Source: Paenibacillus sp. Soil787 | GTDB lineage: Bacteria; Bacillota; Bacilli; Paenibacillales; NBRC-103111 | Reading direction: 5' to 3' | Assembly (NCBI RefSeq): GCF_001429545.1 | Contig: NZ_LMSP01000001.1 | Coordinates: 809,197-873,196 of the forward strand | Length of the DNA: 64,000 bases | In this document: positions 45,829 to 54,257 of the stretch, piece after piece | How the letters are laid out: every line of letters starts with the position of its first letter | Numbering within the stretch: the first letter of the stretch is position 1 | Made by a program: the position numbers and the translations under genes | Notes under the pieces: generated by a model | Seen by the model: the letters and a program-made list of their open reading frames with translations, nothing else | Told to the model about the DNA's origin: nothing | Databases searched by the model: none

Positions 45829-47475
45829 TTAGCGTTTGTTGTAACGATCTGTTGCCGCTTGGTAGATCTCCACAGCACGGTCCATATTCATCTTCTTCAC
45901 TTGCTCTACTGTTTTGTCGTAATCTTCAACTTTTGCAGCACCCATTACAACTTTGGTGATTTGCTCCGTCAGCAGCGTGCTCACATCGTTTAAAATCTTC
46001 GCAGACTCCTTCGCCTCATCTGTAGACAGAACCACAGGAGGTAACATCACTTTGTAGGCATTATTCGCATATTTAGCGTATAGTTTTACCGCATCTTTTT
46101 GAGACGGCAACTGGTAATACTGATCGTTGTAACGGTCATCATCCAAACCGGAAAAGCCGTAGTTGGCGATAAAATATTTAGCCATCGCTTGACCGATTGG
46201 AAGATTGTCCGGATTTTTCAAAATCAGGTCCGTGTACTTCGGTTGACCGTCTACTTTCGTGTACGTTTGACCTTCGATACCGAAGTTTTTGAGCATTGCG
46301 CCTTCTTCACTATACAGATAGTCCAAGGCTTTTACCGTTTCTGCCGCATGTTTGTTCGCACTCGTAATAACCGTTCCAACATTGTCGTATTCCCATGACG
46401 CTTGCACGAATTTAGGCTCGTCGCCCTTTTTCAACACGGGATATTGGACAGCAGAAAGCTTCGCTTTCGGGTCTGTCTTCTGCAGTGCCGGTGTATACGT
46501 ACCGATGCTTCCGCCGATGAAGCCGTAGAACGCTCCCGCTTTGCCGGAAGTTACTTTGGCATCCATCGTTTTGGAATCATTGGAAGCGAAGTCCGGATCG
46601 ATCAGACCTTCCTTGTACCATTTTTGCATCGTTGTCAAATATTGTTTGAACTCTGGCTGTGCAGGTCCGAATTTTACTTTGCCATTATCGATAAAGAAGC
46701 TGCTTGCATTGGCAATAGTCGACATTCCCGCAACACCGTATGCGCCTGCGAAGTCAGCAAATGACATCGGATAGGATTTGTTCAGTGTGAAAGGAATTGC
46801 GCCTTTCTTCTCTTTGAACGCTTTGAGCACCGTTTCCCACTCATCCATCGTTTCTGGTGATTTCAGTCCGAGCTCATCCAGCCAATCCTGACGAATGACC
46901 ATGCCGCTGAAAGTCTTGTACTGGCCATATTGACCTACCTTCAAGTGAGGCATCGCATAAATATCACCGTTATCCGCCTTGATCTGTTTGGCGATCTGAG
47001 GGTTAGCGTCCATAATTTTCTTCAAATTCGGCGCATTCTTTTCAATTAAATCATTCAGTTTAATAATCGTGCCGTCTTTGAACATTTTGGATGTTCCGCC
47101 CTGCACACTGTTCCAATTCCAAAGCATCGAATCCGGCAGATTATTAGAAGCAACCATGACACCGTATTGCTGAACATCATCTTGTGGTGTGTTTCCAGAA
47201 GAATGTTGGAAATCAAAAGTTACGTTTGTTTTCTTGGCCCACTCTTTCACCATAGGCAGCTCGTTCAAGCTTTTGACGACTGCTTTGGCGTTCGGATTCA
47301 TTGGTGTCCATAATGTCACCTTCACAGGATCTTTAGAAGCTGTCGTTGCGGTTGGCGCTGTGCTGCCCTTAGCAGCATCTTTGGTAGACCCAGCGTTTCC
47401 GCAAGCGGTTGCAAGCGATAATGTAAGAATGGTTGCAGCGATCGGCAGCATTTTAAATTGAAATCTTCTTTTCAT
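45829..47475 (-). CDS. Oligosaccharide-binding lipoprotein (LplA type)
   Basis: 548 residues. The lipobox LSLATAC gives the lipid anchor. The long family-1 binding domain is of the LplA/YtcQ class (KVTLWTPMNPNAKAVVKSLN, IRQDWLDELGLKSPETMDEW, GLIDPDFASNDSKTMDAKV, GFIGGSIGTYTPALQ). Binding proteins of this size usually capture larger oligosaccharides; the ligand is unknown here. Neighbouring GH35 suggests galactose-containing oligomers. Confidence 0.9.
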   Translation of the reverse strand: MKRRFQFKMLPIAATILTLSLATACGNAGSTKDAAKGSTAPTATTASKDPVKVTLWTPMNPNAKAVVKSLNELPMVKEWAKKTNVTFDFQHSSGNTPQDDVQQYGVMVASNNLPDSMLWNWNSVQGGTSKMFKDGTIIKLNDLIEKNAPNLKKIMDANPQIAKQIKADNGDIYAMPHLKVGQYGQYKTFSGMVIRQDWLDELGLKSPETMDEWETVLKAFKEKKGAIPFTLNKSYPMSFADFAGAYGVAGMSTIANASSFFIDNGKVKFGPAQPEFKQYLTTMQKWYKEGLIDPDFASNDSKTMDAKVTSGKAGAFYGFIGGSIGTYTPALQKTDPKAKLSAVQYPVLKKGDEPKFVQASWEYDNVGTVITSANKHAAETVKALDYLYSEEGAMLKNFGIEGQTYTKVDGQPKYTDLILKNPDNLPIGQAMAKYFIANYGFSGLDDDRYNDQYYQLPSQKDAVKLYAKYANNAYKVMLPPVVLSTDEAKESAKILNDVSTLLTEQITKVVMGAAKVEDYDKTVEQVKKMNMDRAVEIYQAATDRYNKR

Positions 47476-47665
47476 GGAAACACTCCCCTTATATCGTAGT
47501 CCGGCGCTAACGCCGTGAAGCAGATTTACCCTGTGAAAGAAGCATATCTCACGTCACATGATGTCGTATATCGTCGATTATTCATTCGTATTGTTTTCTT
47601 AGGAATAGACGTCGCTTTTTTTTGTACCATCCTCATTATTTGAGAATTCCCTTGTTTACAAAGAA

Positions 47666-47711
47666 AAAATCGCCCCTTTCGCCGCTAAGAGAGCCGGTTG
47701 ATGGCGATTTT
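47666..47711 (-). terminator. Terminator after the DeoR gene
   Basis: AAAATCGCC pairs with GGCGATTTT over a structured loop containing CCGGC-type bases, followed leftward by an A/T-rich tract. It separates deoR from the Lpl-type operon, whose upstream region (47476-47665) shows no clear cre site. Confidence 0.7.
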
Positions 47712-47715
47712 CCTA

Positions 47716-48486
47716 TTAGTCGCTGATCAGCACTTCAATGCCGAGCGCCTCAATCGTATCGATCCATTCCTTCGAGCAGCCCGGATCGGTAATGAGCATC
47801 GAGATATCTTCGAGCTTTGACACTTTAGCGAACGTAGACATACCGAATTTAGAATGATCCGCTACCAGAATGGCTTCCTCGGCACGCTGCATCATTTTCC
47901 GTGAAATGATGGCTTCCGCCAAATGGAAGTCGGTGATGCCGTCCGCGAGTGAAATGCCGGTGGCAGAGATAAACGCTTTGTTTACCTTAAATTGGTCCAG
48001 AAGCTGATCCGTTAGCGAGCCTGTTACGGCCTGACACTCCATGTTCACTTCCCCGCCTGCAAAAATAATTCTTCCCCGGAACATTTCCATGGCCAGATTG
48101 AGAATCGGAACAGAATGGGTGATCAAGGTTACATTCGTACGATCCTTCAGGTAAGGCAAAATTTCAATCGTCGTCGTACCATTATCCAACATAATCGTTT
48201 CGCCGTCTTGGACCAAAGAGGCAGCCAGCTTGCCGATGCCCGCTTTCTCCGGCTTCATCATCTGCGCCCGCCTAAGAAAAGGTGGCTCGACCAGCTCGAT
48301 GCGCATTTTGACAGCGCCTCCGTACACTTTGCGAAGCTTGCCTTCCTTTTCGAGCCGATCTAAGTCCCGCCGTACCGTTTCCGTCGAGACATTAAGCATC
48401 TCAGACAGGTGATGCACCTGCACTTTCCCTTCCATCTCCAAATGGTTTAGAATGGTCATCCTGCGATCTTCGTATGTTAATGACAT
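47716..48486 (-). CDS. DeoR-family transcriptional regulator
   Basis: 256 residues. The N-terminal DeoR helix-turn-helix (YEDRRMTILNHLEMEGKVQVHHLSEML, VSTETVRRDLDRLEKEGKLRKVYGGAV) is followed by a sugar-phosphate sensor fold (IMLDNGTTTIEILPYL, LITHSVPILNLAMEM, AFISATGISLADGITDF). Such repressors sense phosphorylated sugars. It lies upstream of the Lpl-type importer in the same direction, with a terminator between them. Confidence 0.9.
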   Translation of the reverse strand: MSLTYEDRRMTILNHLEMEGKVQVHHLSEMLNVSTETVRRDLDRLEKEGKLRKVYGGAVKMRIELVEPPFLRRAQMMKPEKAGIGKLAASLVQDGETIMLDNGTTTIEILPYLKDRTNVTLITHSVPILNLAMEMFRGRIIFAGGEVNMECQAVTGSLTDQLLDQFKVNKAFISATGISLADGITDFHLAEAIISRKMMQRAEEAILVADHSKFGMSTFAKVSKLEDISMLITDPGCSKEWIDTIEALGIEVLISD

Positions 48487-48500
48487 AATGGCCTCCTAAG

Positions 48501-48614
48501 AGTTTTCCCTAAGGAAAACTGGCATCGTAAGCATCAGCTATTGACCGATGATATCCACATCGTGATGTTTCCTGTTGTTTTCATCCAGTTTATAAGGTGG
48601 CGCTTACGATGTCA
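48501..48614. repeat. Hairpin plus inverted CATCGTAAGC elements upstream of deoR
   Basis: AGTTTTCC/GGAAAACT with a CTAA loop, then GGCATCGTAAGCATCAGCTA (copy 2 of the element at 44817). The inverted CGCTTACGATGTC at 48601-48613 can pair with it across about 70 bases. It sits in the leader of deoR and may be a regulator site or a dispersed repeat. Confidence 0.6.
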
Positions 48615-48820
48615 ACGGATCGGCTTATCCTTAGCCAGCGAAGCGATCAGTTGATTGATCTGCTCACGAAATGAATAAGTTTTCATTGCTGAACTCCGTA
48701 CCGTATATCGGCATTTCTTGCTTAATCACTCATTTTTGTGAAAAAAACCGTCCCCCACGAGCCATATTCTTGAATACGGTTTCACGCTTGCTTTCAATCA
48801 TTTTATCAAAAATTTCTTCA

Positions 48821-48849
48821 TTGACAGTATGGCAAACCAGCGATACAAT
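48821..48849 (+). promoter_or_regulatory. Sigma-A promoter of the metallophosphoesterase operon
   Basis: TTGACA is followed after exactly 17 bases by TACAAT, a near-consensus promoter about 77 bases before the GTG start at 48926. It also rules out a longer reading frame that would start at 48671. Confidence 0.8.
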
Positions 48850-48925
48850 AGCCAACAAACAACATTATATCATAAAGAAACAACATGATTACTACATAAA
48901 CACAACTTTCAGGAGGACATTTATC

Positions 48926-49870
48926 GTGCAGTATCCGCTTGCCTTTCGCGAAGGTCGAACTTTTACCATCGTCCAGTTCACCGATTTACATTGGGAAAAT
49001 GGTGGGGATGAGGATCAGCAAACACGTCGTCTAATGGAAGAAGTGTTAGAAGCAGAGCGTCCTGACCTTGTCGTATTTACTGGCGACGTCATTTATACAG
49101 GGGCTTCCGGTGAACCTGTTTGCGAGAATCCGCATCAAGCGTTTCGCGATGCCGTTCATACGGCCGAATCTCGCGGTATTCCATGGGCCGTTGTATTCGG
49201 CAACCACGATACAGAAACTGCCATCACTAGAGATGAGCTCATGCAGACCGTGCTGGAGCATTCCCATACCGTTGCCCAGCGAGGACCAGAAGAAATTAAA
49301 GGTGTCGGCAACTACACGATATCCATTTTGGGCTCCAATGGTCAGACCGCTGCTGCATTGTACTTCTTTGATTCCGGGGATCGCTCTGCGCTCCCGCATA
49401 TCCACGGTTATGATTGGATTCGCAGCAATCAGATCGACTGGTACAGGGAGGAATCCCGCAAGTTCCAATCGAGCATCGGGGAGCAGGAATACCTTGCCTT
49501 GGCTTTCTTTCACATCCCGCTTCCGGAATACAAACAAGTTTGGGACAATGAGACGTGCTATGGCAACAAGTTTGAACATGTCTGCTGCCCTCCCGTCAAT
49601 TCGGGCTTGTTTACAGCTATAGTTGAAATGGGCGATGTCATCGGAACCTTCTGCGGCCACGACCACGTCAACGATTATTGGGGCGACCTTCACGGAGTAC
49701 GTCTCTGCTACGGAAGAGCAACAGGTTATAATACCTATGGCAAAGACGGCTTCCCGCGCGGTGCCCGGATCATTCGACTTCGCGAAGGAGAGCGCTCTTT
49801 CGAATCCTGGCTGCGACTGGCAGACGGTACGGTAATCCGTGATCAACCCGAACACCAACCTGGGGGATAA
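48926..49870 (+). CDS. Metallophosphoesterase (calcineurin-like)
   Basis: About 314 residues. Motif blocks of the family are FTIVQFTDLHWENGG (Asp, His), LVVFTGDVIYTG (Gly-Asp), WAVVFGNHDTETA (Gly-Asn-His-Asp), LAFFHIPLPEYK (His) and GTFCGHDHVNDYWG (Gly-His-Asp-His). No signal peptide is visible. It resembles DcrB/YkoQ-like and purple-acid-phosphatase-like single-domain enzymes of Bacilli, and the substrate is unknown. The GTG start follows AGGAGG at eight bases. Co-transcribed with an EamA transporter. Confidence 0.87.
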   Translation: MQYPLAFREGRTFTIVQFTDLHWENGGDEDQQTRRLMEEVLEAERPDLVVFTGDVIYTGASGEPVCENPHQAFRDAVHTAESRGIPWAVVFGNHDTETAITRDELMQTVLEHSHTVAQRGPEEIKGVGNYTISILGSNGQTAAALYFFDSGDRSALPHIHGYDWIRSNQIDWYREESRKFQSSIGEQEYLALAFFHIPLPEYKQVWDNETCYGNKFEHVCCPPVNSGLFTAIVEMGDVIGTFCGHDHVNDYWGDLHGVRLCYGRATGYNTYGKDGFPRGARIIRLREGERSFESWLRLADGTVIRDQPEHQPGG

Positions 49871-49898
49871 CCCTACCTAATCGTTTGGAGATGATCAT

Positions 49899-50750
49899 TT
49901 GTTTATCGTTTCAATTTTACTAGTCGCAGCTTCAGGTCTTTCGCACGCGGTCTGGAGCTTATTCACCAAAAGAAGCCAGAATAAAAGCGTCTTCCTATGG
50001 TCTATCATGATGATAGCCACAATCGGACTTCTTCCTTATTTAATCAGGGAACTATGGCTTACCCCTTTATCTCTACAAGCCTACGGATTCTTACTTTTAT
50101 CTGCGTGTTTGCAAAGCGTCTACTCCCTGTTGTTGGCACGCACTTACAATATGGGCGACCTGTCCCAGGTGTATCCGATTATGCGAGGCACTAGCACGCT
50201 CTTCATTCCGATTGGCAGCGTCTTGTTCCTTCGTGAATCCCTATCCCTATACGGTTGGATAGGTCTGCTCTGCATGGTCTTCGGTTTCATTTGGCTTAGC
50301 GGCATTTTCACCCGTAAACAAGCATCCTCCGGAACTGTTAAGCCATTCCTTATGGCCCTTAGTGTCGGCCTGTGTACGACATGTTACGTTTTTGTTGATC
50401 GCATTAACCTTCAGCATGTCTCTGCTATCTCCTTATTGGAGGTTACAAACATCGGGTTCATGGCAGCACTAATGCCGATTGTACGCTCTTCTAAACAACT
50501 TCGCGTCGAATGGAAGCTGAACGCCAAGATCATTTTACTGGGTGCGATCCTCAATCCCGGATCTTATTTGTTATTTTTGTTCGCTATGAAATATGCCCCT
50601 GTCGCCCATATCTCACCCATTCGTGAGATTGGCACTGTATTTGCTACAATTCTGGGCATTGTTGTGCTCAAAGAGAAGCAAGGCACACTAAGAATTATTT
50701 GCTCCATTCTCATCTTGACCGGCATTCTGATCATTAGCTTTTTTGGCTAA
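49899..50750 (+). CDS. EamA (DMT) family transporter
   Basis: 283 residues, about ten membrane helices in two EamA halves (SGLSHAVWSLFTKRSQNKSV near the start, SQVYPIMRGTSTLFIPIGSVLFLRE closing half one, HISPIREIGTVFATILGIVVLKEKQG closing half two). Substrate unknown. TTG start 28 bases after the phosphoesterase stop, behind GGAGATGATCA. Likely part of the same operon. Confidence 0.88.
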   Translation: MFIVSILLVAASGLSHAVWSLFTKRSQNKSVFLWSIMMIATIGLLPYLIRELWLTPLSLQAYGFLLLSACLQSVYSLLLARTYNMGDLSQVYPIMRGTSTLFIPIGSVLFLRESLSLYGWIGLLCMVFGFIWLSGIFTRKQASSGTVKPFLMALSVGLCTTCYVFVDRINLQHVSAISLLEVTNIGFMAALMPIVRSSKQLRVEWKLNAKIILLGAILNPGSYLLFLFAMKYAPVAHISPIREIGTVFATILGIVVLKEKQGTLRIICSILILTGILIISFFG

Positions 50751-50913
50751 ACAGGGGGGACTCCCCTTGCTTCATGCCACTTTTTTTTGTTAAGATGCAG
50801 AACGAACGTTCTAGTTATAGCCGCATTGTAACTGGTTATTCTAGCGATTTACTATTCTCGTTTGGCAGACTGAAACGAAAGACGTTATTTAGAAGGAAAC
50901 AACAAAATCCAAG

Positions 50914-50945
50914 TAGGCCCATGCGCAGTTGCATGAGCCTATTTG
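50914..50945 (+). terminator. Terminator-like hairpin downstream of the EamA gene
   Basis: TAGGCCCATGC pairs with GCATGAGCCTA (one mismatch) and is followed by a short T-rich tract. It lies about 165 bases after the EamA stop; a smaller G/C hairpin also follows that stop near 50755. Confidence 0.5.
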
Positions 50946-51060
50946 ATTGAATTGACAAAATATGGGTTATGGTAATATGCTAGAACACTAAGGAATCCAT
51001 CGTCATATATTCTACTTGAGATTGCCTGATGTATGAATCCTTATACTCGGTTGAATTGAT

Positions 51061-51243
51061 GTTGTAAAAAGTGCAACAGTTTCTGCCAAAATCCCGACTT
51101 TCTCCCTTCGTTGTTGTATTACGTGCAACAATTCTACCTGATACAGGGTTTTTCAGGACAAATTGGTTCGAAATGTTGTACAAACTACAACTTCAACCTG
51201 TAAAATAGCCTTTCGGCGTGTGAATTGTTGTAGACTTTACAAC
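51061..51243. repeat. Array of four 17-bp interrupted palindromes
   Basis: Four copies of GTTGTA-N5-TRCAAC lie at 51061-51077, 51113-51129, 51175-51191 and 51227-51243. Start-to-start spacing is 52, 62 and 52 bases. The spacers also share traces (TTCTGCC, TTCTACCTG, TTCAACCTG just after each copy), so it is a degenerate tandem array. The region 50751-51600 has no convincing gene. Confidence 0.85.
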
Positions 51244-51286
51244 ATTGGTAACCAATATAGCTCATCTATCTTCATGAGGGTGCTGA

Positions 51287-51315
51287 ACGACTCTAAAATC
51301 GAGTTTTGGAGTCGT
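51287..51315. terminator. Hairpin after the palindrome array
   Basis: ACGACTCTAAAA pairs with TTTTGGAGTCGT (one wobble) around a five-base loop. It has no neighbouring gene of clear polarity, so a role as terminator is only a guess. Confidence 0.4.
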
Positions 51316-51600
51316 GCCTACCCGTTGCGGGAATGAATCGACGGCTTTCCCCCCCTAACCCTACTCCTCGTCTTTCTACCTCGTCCATTTATCTGAATAA
51401 AATCCCCCTAGTGGATCTTATACAGAGATTTGAAAAGGTTAGGGATACCAAAGTATTGGAGTTATTTTCAAAAAAAAACATCCAAGTAAGTACCACCTTA
51501 AAAGTTGGTTACTGACATGGATGCTTTATCACTAATTATTTAACCGATCCTAATCCGCGACCATAATCGCTGTAAATCAGCCCCCTCCCGGATTCCAACA

Positions 51601-52270
51601 TTATTTTGTTAAAAGCACGCGATGAACGCCTTTGCTGCCTCCAGGTGCTGTACCTATATATAAATATCCGTTATGGCTTGCAGCCGTTGTTACGCCATTC
51701 AGCGAACCTTCCGGATCATGCCAGCTTCCGATAAGCTCTCCCTGCGGGCCGAACTCCGCAGCAAGCCCATGCTTCGCCGGTGCGCTTGCGCCGCTAAGCA
51801 GAGACTCCGGCAATTTGGCCATGATGCCTGCCAACCACGGGCTGCGATGCATCTGATCTGCAAAAGAAAGGCGAGTCGTGAAGATCCCGACCCAGAAATG
51901 ACCTTGTTCATCACGCGTAATGTTATCTGGAAAACCTGCGAGATTGTCCGCAAAAATATCAGATGTCCCCTTCTTGGACCCTTGAGCCAGTATCTGGTCA
52001 ACTGATAGTGATACGATTCCGCCACAAGCACGAAATCTTCATCCGTAGACAAGGCAACCCCGTTCGCAAAATAGAGGCTTTCTAACAGGACGGTCATCTG
52101 TTTGGTCATAGGATCGTACTTCAGCAAGCGTCCATGCGGCTTGTTTTCGGCGATTTCTCTGAAAGTCACACGTCCATAGTTCGAGGTATCGGAAAAATAA
52201 ATGGAGCCGTCCCGGGTAATATCAAGCTCTAACTCTGCTTTATCCCAATCGGGAACTTCCGAATAGTTGA
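51601..52270 (-). pseudogene. Broken strictosidine-synthase/SMP-30-like beta-propeller gene
   Basis: Two minus-strand frames join into one protein. Frame one gives DITRDGSIYFSDTSNYGRV, GRLLKYDPMTKQMTVLLES and LYFANGVALSTDEDFVLVAE up to TRYWLKG. After a one-base loss near 51980 the other frame continues as SKKGTSDIFADNLAGFPDNI and ends with NGYLYIGTAPGGSKGVHRV. An in-frame TAA lies upstream near 52275, and the N-terminal third of the usual roughly 350 residues is missing. So the gene is truncated and frameshifted. It abuts the SDR gene, suggesting a deletion at that junction. Confidence 0.8.
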
Positions 52271-52311
52271 TCGTTTACCATGCACCGAGAGCTTTTGCTC
52301 GTTCCAGCTTG

Positions 52312-53145
52312 TCATTGCCCTGCAAGATCAGATTGATTACCCAAATTCTTATGACTGCCGGATCCTTCACGCGGTCGAAGCATGCCTCCAACAAGCCGAA
52401 GACCTTGCTTGCGTGTTATGAATCGTGATAACTGCGCCCCGATATAATTCTGCACACCCGGAACGACATACGCTTTCCCTACATTCAACGCGCGAAGTGC
52501 AACCTCCACGACTCTTTCCGGCGTGTCTTTCTTTCCGACGGATGCTTCTTCCGTTCCTACGACATTAAAGAAGCTGGTATCTGTCGAACCCGGACAAAGT
52601 GCGATGAATTTTACGCCGCGGTTTCGATTTTCCCACCATAGCGCTTGAGTAAACGACAAGACGAAAGCTTTCGTCGCCCCATATACCGCCATATAGGGAA
52701 GCGGCTGAAATCCAGCGGTTGATGCAACATTGATAACTGCACCTGAGCTTTTGCTCAACATGTCCGGCAAGAACAAGTGGGTCATATCTACAACAGCGGC
52801 GACATTGAGCATCACTTCTTCATGTTGACGCTCACCTGACACTTGTTCGAACAAACCATGTGTAGCAAAGCCTGCATTGTTGATCAGCAGTTCGATCTCC
52901 ACTTTCAAAAGTTGACATTGCCGATATAACTCGCTGGGCGCTCCCTCTTTCGCAAGATCCATAGCAATTACCTCGGCTTTGATGCCATACATCTTTATGA
53001 GCTCTGATGCCAAGCTCTCCAGCTTGCCCTTCGATCGGGCCACAAGTGCCAAATGGCTGCCTTGTTTGGCTAGTTGTCTCGCGAATTGCTCTCCAATACC
53101 GGAAGAAGCTCCCGTGACTAGCGTCCATTTTCCTTGAATTTTCAT
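52312..53145 (-). CDS. Short-chain dehydrogenase/reductase
   Basis: 277 residues. The Rossmann motif TGASSGIGEQFARQLAKQG starts near residue 12, with NNAGFATHG, the Ser in INVASTAGFQPLPYMA and the YxxxK motif in YGATKAFVLSF. Members reduce carbonyls or oxidise alcohols with NAD(P); the short C-terminal extension resembles DltE/YqjQ-type SDRs. Substrate unknown. The C-terminus lies next to the broken propeller gene. It is divergent from a TetR regulator, which may control it. Confidence 0.9.
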   Translation of the reverse strand: MKIQGKWTLVTGASSGIGEQFARQLAKQGSHLALVARSKGKLESLASELIKMYGIKAEVIAMDLAKEGAPSELYRQCQLLKVEIELLINNAGFATHGLFEQVSGERQHEEVMLNVAAVVDMTHLFLPDMLSKSSGAVINVASTAGFQPLPYMAVYGATKAFVLSFTQALWWENRNRGVKFIALCPGSTDTSFFNVVGTEEASVGKKDTPERVVEVALRALNVGKAYVVPGVQNYIGAQLSRFITRKQGLRLVGGMLRPREGSGSHKNLGNQSDLAGQ

Positions 53146-53421
53146 AGTGCTACTCTCCTTTTAGTTACTATGTTATAATAACGAAACATCGTTACCGAAT
53201 AGTTAAAGGAATCCTCAATTCCCAAGAAATTAAGAGTTTTCACTTATCTGGTAACAGTGTTTCCAATTAATTTCATTGTAACCACGCTTTTTAAGAAAGT
53301 CAATACGATCTTGGAGCATTCCATGTCTCATTGACAACTACCCATCAACTGTATAAAATTTTGATAGAAATTAGGAAACTTTGTTTCCTGACGAAAACAT
53401 GATAACCGAAGGAAGATGATT

Positions 53422-54081
53422 ATGAGCGACCAGGATAACTCCGTTAATACGAACACTCGAGTGCTGAAAACCTACCAAGAGGCTCGCTTACAAAATATTG
53501 AAAATCTCCGCAAACTTGTTGTTGATGCAGCGGCAACGCTCTTGCAAGAAGAGGGTCCAGAAGCCGTTACGGTGCGTAAAGTAGCGCAGAAAATGGATTG
53601 CTCGACTAAAATCATTTATAGCTTATTTGTCAATAAAGAGGGCTTGGCTCAGCAGTTGTATCTGGAAGGTTGCAAGCTGCTCGCTAACGAATTCGAGGGG
53701 ACGCCGCAAGCAGCCGATCCGGCACAGCATTTGCTGAATCTAGGCGAAGCCTTTTGGCAATTCGGGCAGCGTTACTCCAGCTATTATAAGCTGATGTTCG
53801 GAGGAGCCTTCGCAGACTTCAAACCGGACGAGGAAAGCATGCATGGCACCGTAACAGCCATGCGGCAATTATTGACCGTGGTCAGCAATGCACAAGAGCA
53901 AGGACTGATCCCAGGCCAGTATGACACGGAATCCGTTGTACGTATCGTCTGGTCCTCGCTCCATGGCGTGATTCATCTTTACATGGGTGGGCACTTAGGA
54001 GATGTACTATCAGCCCATGCGGTATACAAGCAAACGTTGTCTTTAATTGCGGGATCATTGTTGCCAAATCATAGCGCCTAA
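53422..54081 (+). CDS. TetR/AcrR-family regulator
   Basis: About 219 residues. The N-terminal helix-turn-helix (LVVDAAATLLQEEGPEAVTVRKVAQKMDCSTKIIYSLFVNKEGLAQQLY) is followed by a TetR_C-type ligand domain (FWQFGQRYSSYYKLMFGGAF, VVRIVWSSLHGVIHLYMGG). The ATG at 53422 has GGAAG at six bases; an ATG two codons upstream is too close. Divergent from the SDR gene, a usual arrangement for its target. Confidence 0.88.
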   Translation: MSDQDNSVNTNTRVLKTYQEARLQNIENLRKLVVDAAATLLQEEGPEAVTVRKVAQKMDCSTKIIYSLFVNKEGLAQQLYLEGCKLLANEFEGTPQAADPAQHLLNLGEAFWQFGQRYSSYYKLMFGGAFADFKPDEESMHGTVTAMRQLLTVVSNAQEQGLIPGQYDTESVVRIVWSSLHGVIHLYMGGHLGDVLSAHAVYKQTLSLIAGSLLPNHSA

Positions 54082-54103
54082 TGCGGAATCCTGATCCGGT
54101 AGA

Positions 54104-54136
54104 AAATAGCTCCTAACTTGATAGATGGGGGCTATT
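54104..54136 (+). terminator. Terminator after the TetR gene
   Basis: AAATAGCTCC pairs with GGGGCTATTT (one wobble) over 13 bases and leads into a moderately T-rich tract. Confidence 0.65.
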
Positions 54137-54257
54137 TGTCGTATTCCCCTTCGTAAACATCTTGCCTAAACGGGGGGTTATTCTTTACAATGATCTGATA
54201 AGGCACAAAATGTTTTTCCAATTATCGCCAAACCGAAAGGAAAGTGGCCTCCACTAC

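Noticed and set aside
48671..48925. An 85-codon N-terminal extension of the metallophosphoesterase
   Set aside because: A near-consensus promoter at 48821-48849 lies inside it, the residues look non-coding, and the GTG at 48926 has an AGGAGG site.
49046..49858. A 270-codon frame antisense to the metallophosphoesterase
   Set aside because: It is fully contained in a gene with all its catalytic motifs, has no recognisable domain, and reflects codon bias on the opposite strand.
50980..51183. A 67-codon minus-strand frame across the palindrome array
   Set aside because: It covers the repeats, has no good ribosome site and no recognisable features.
51061..51243. A CRISPR array
   Set aside because: The units are 17-bp degenerate palindromes with related, unequal spacers, and no cas genes are nearby.
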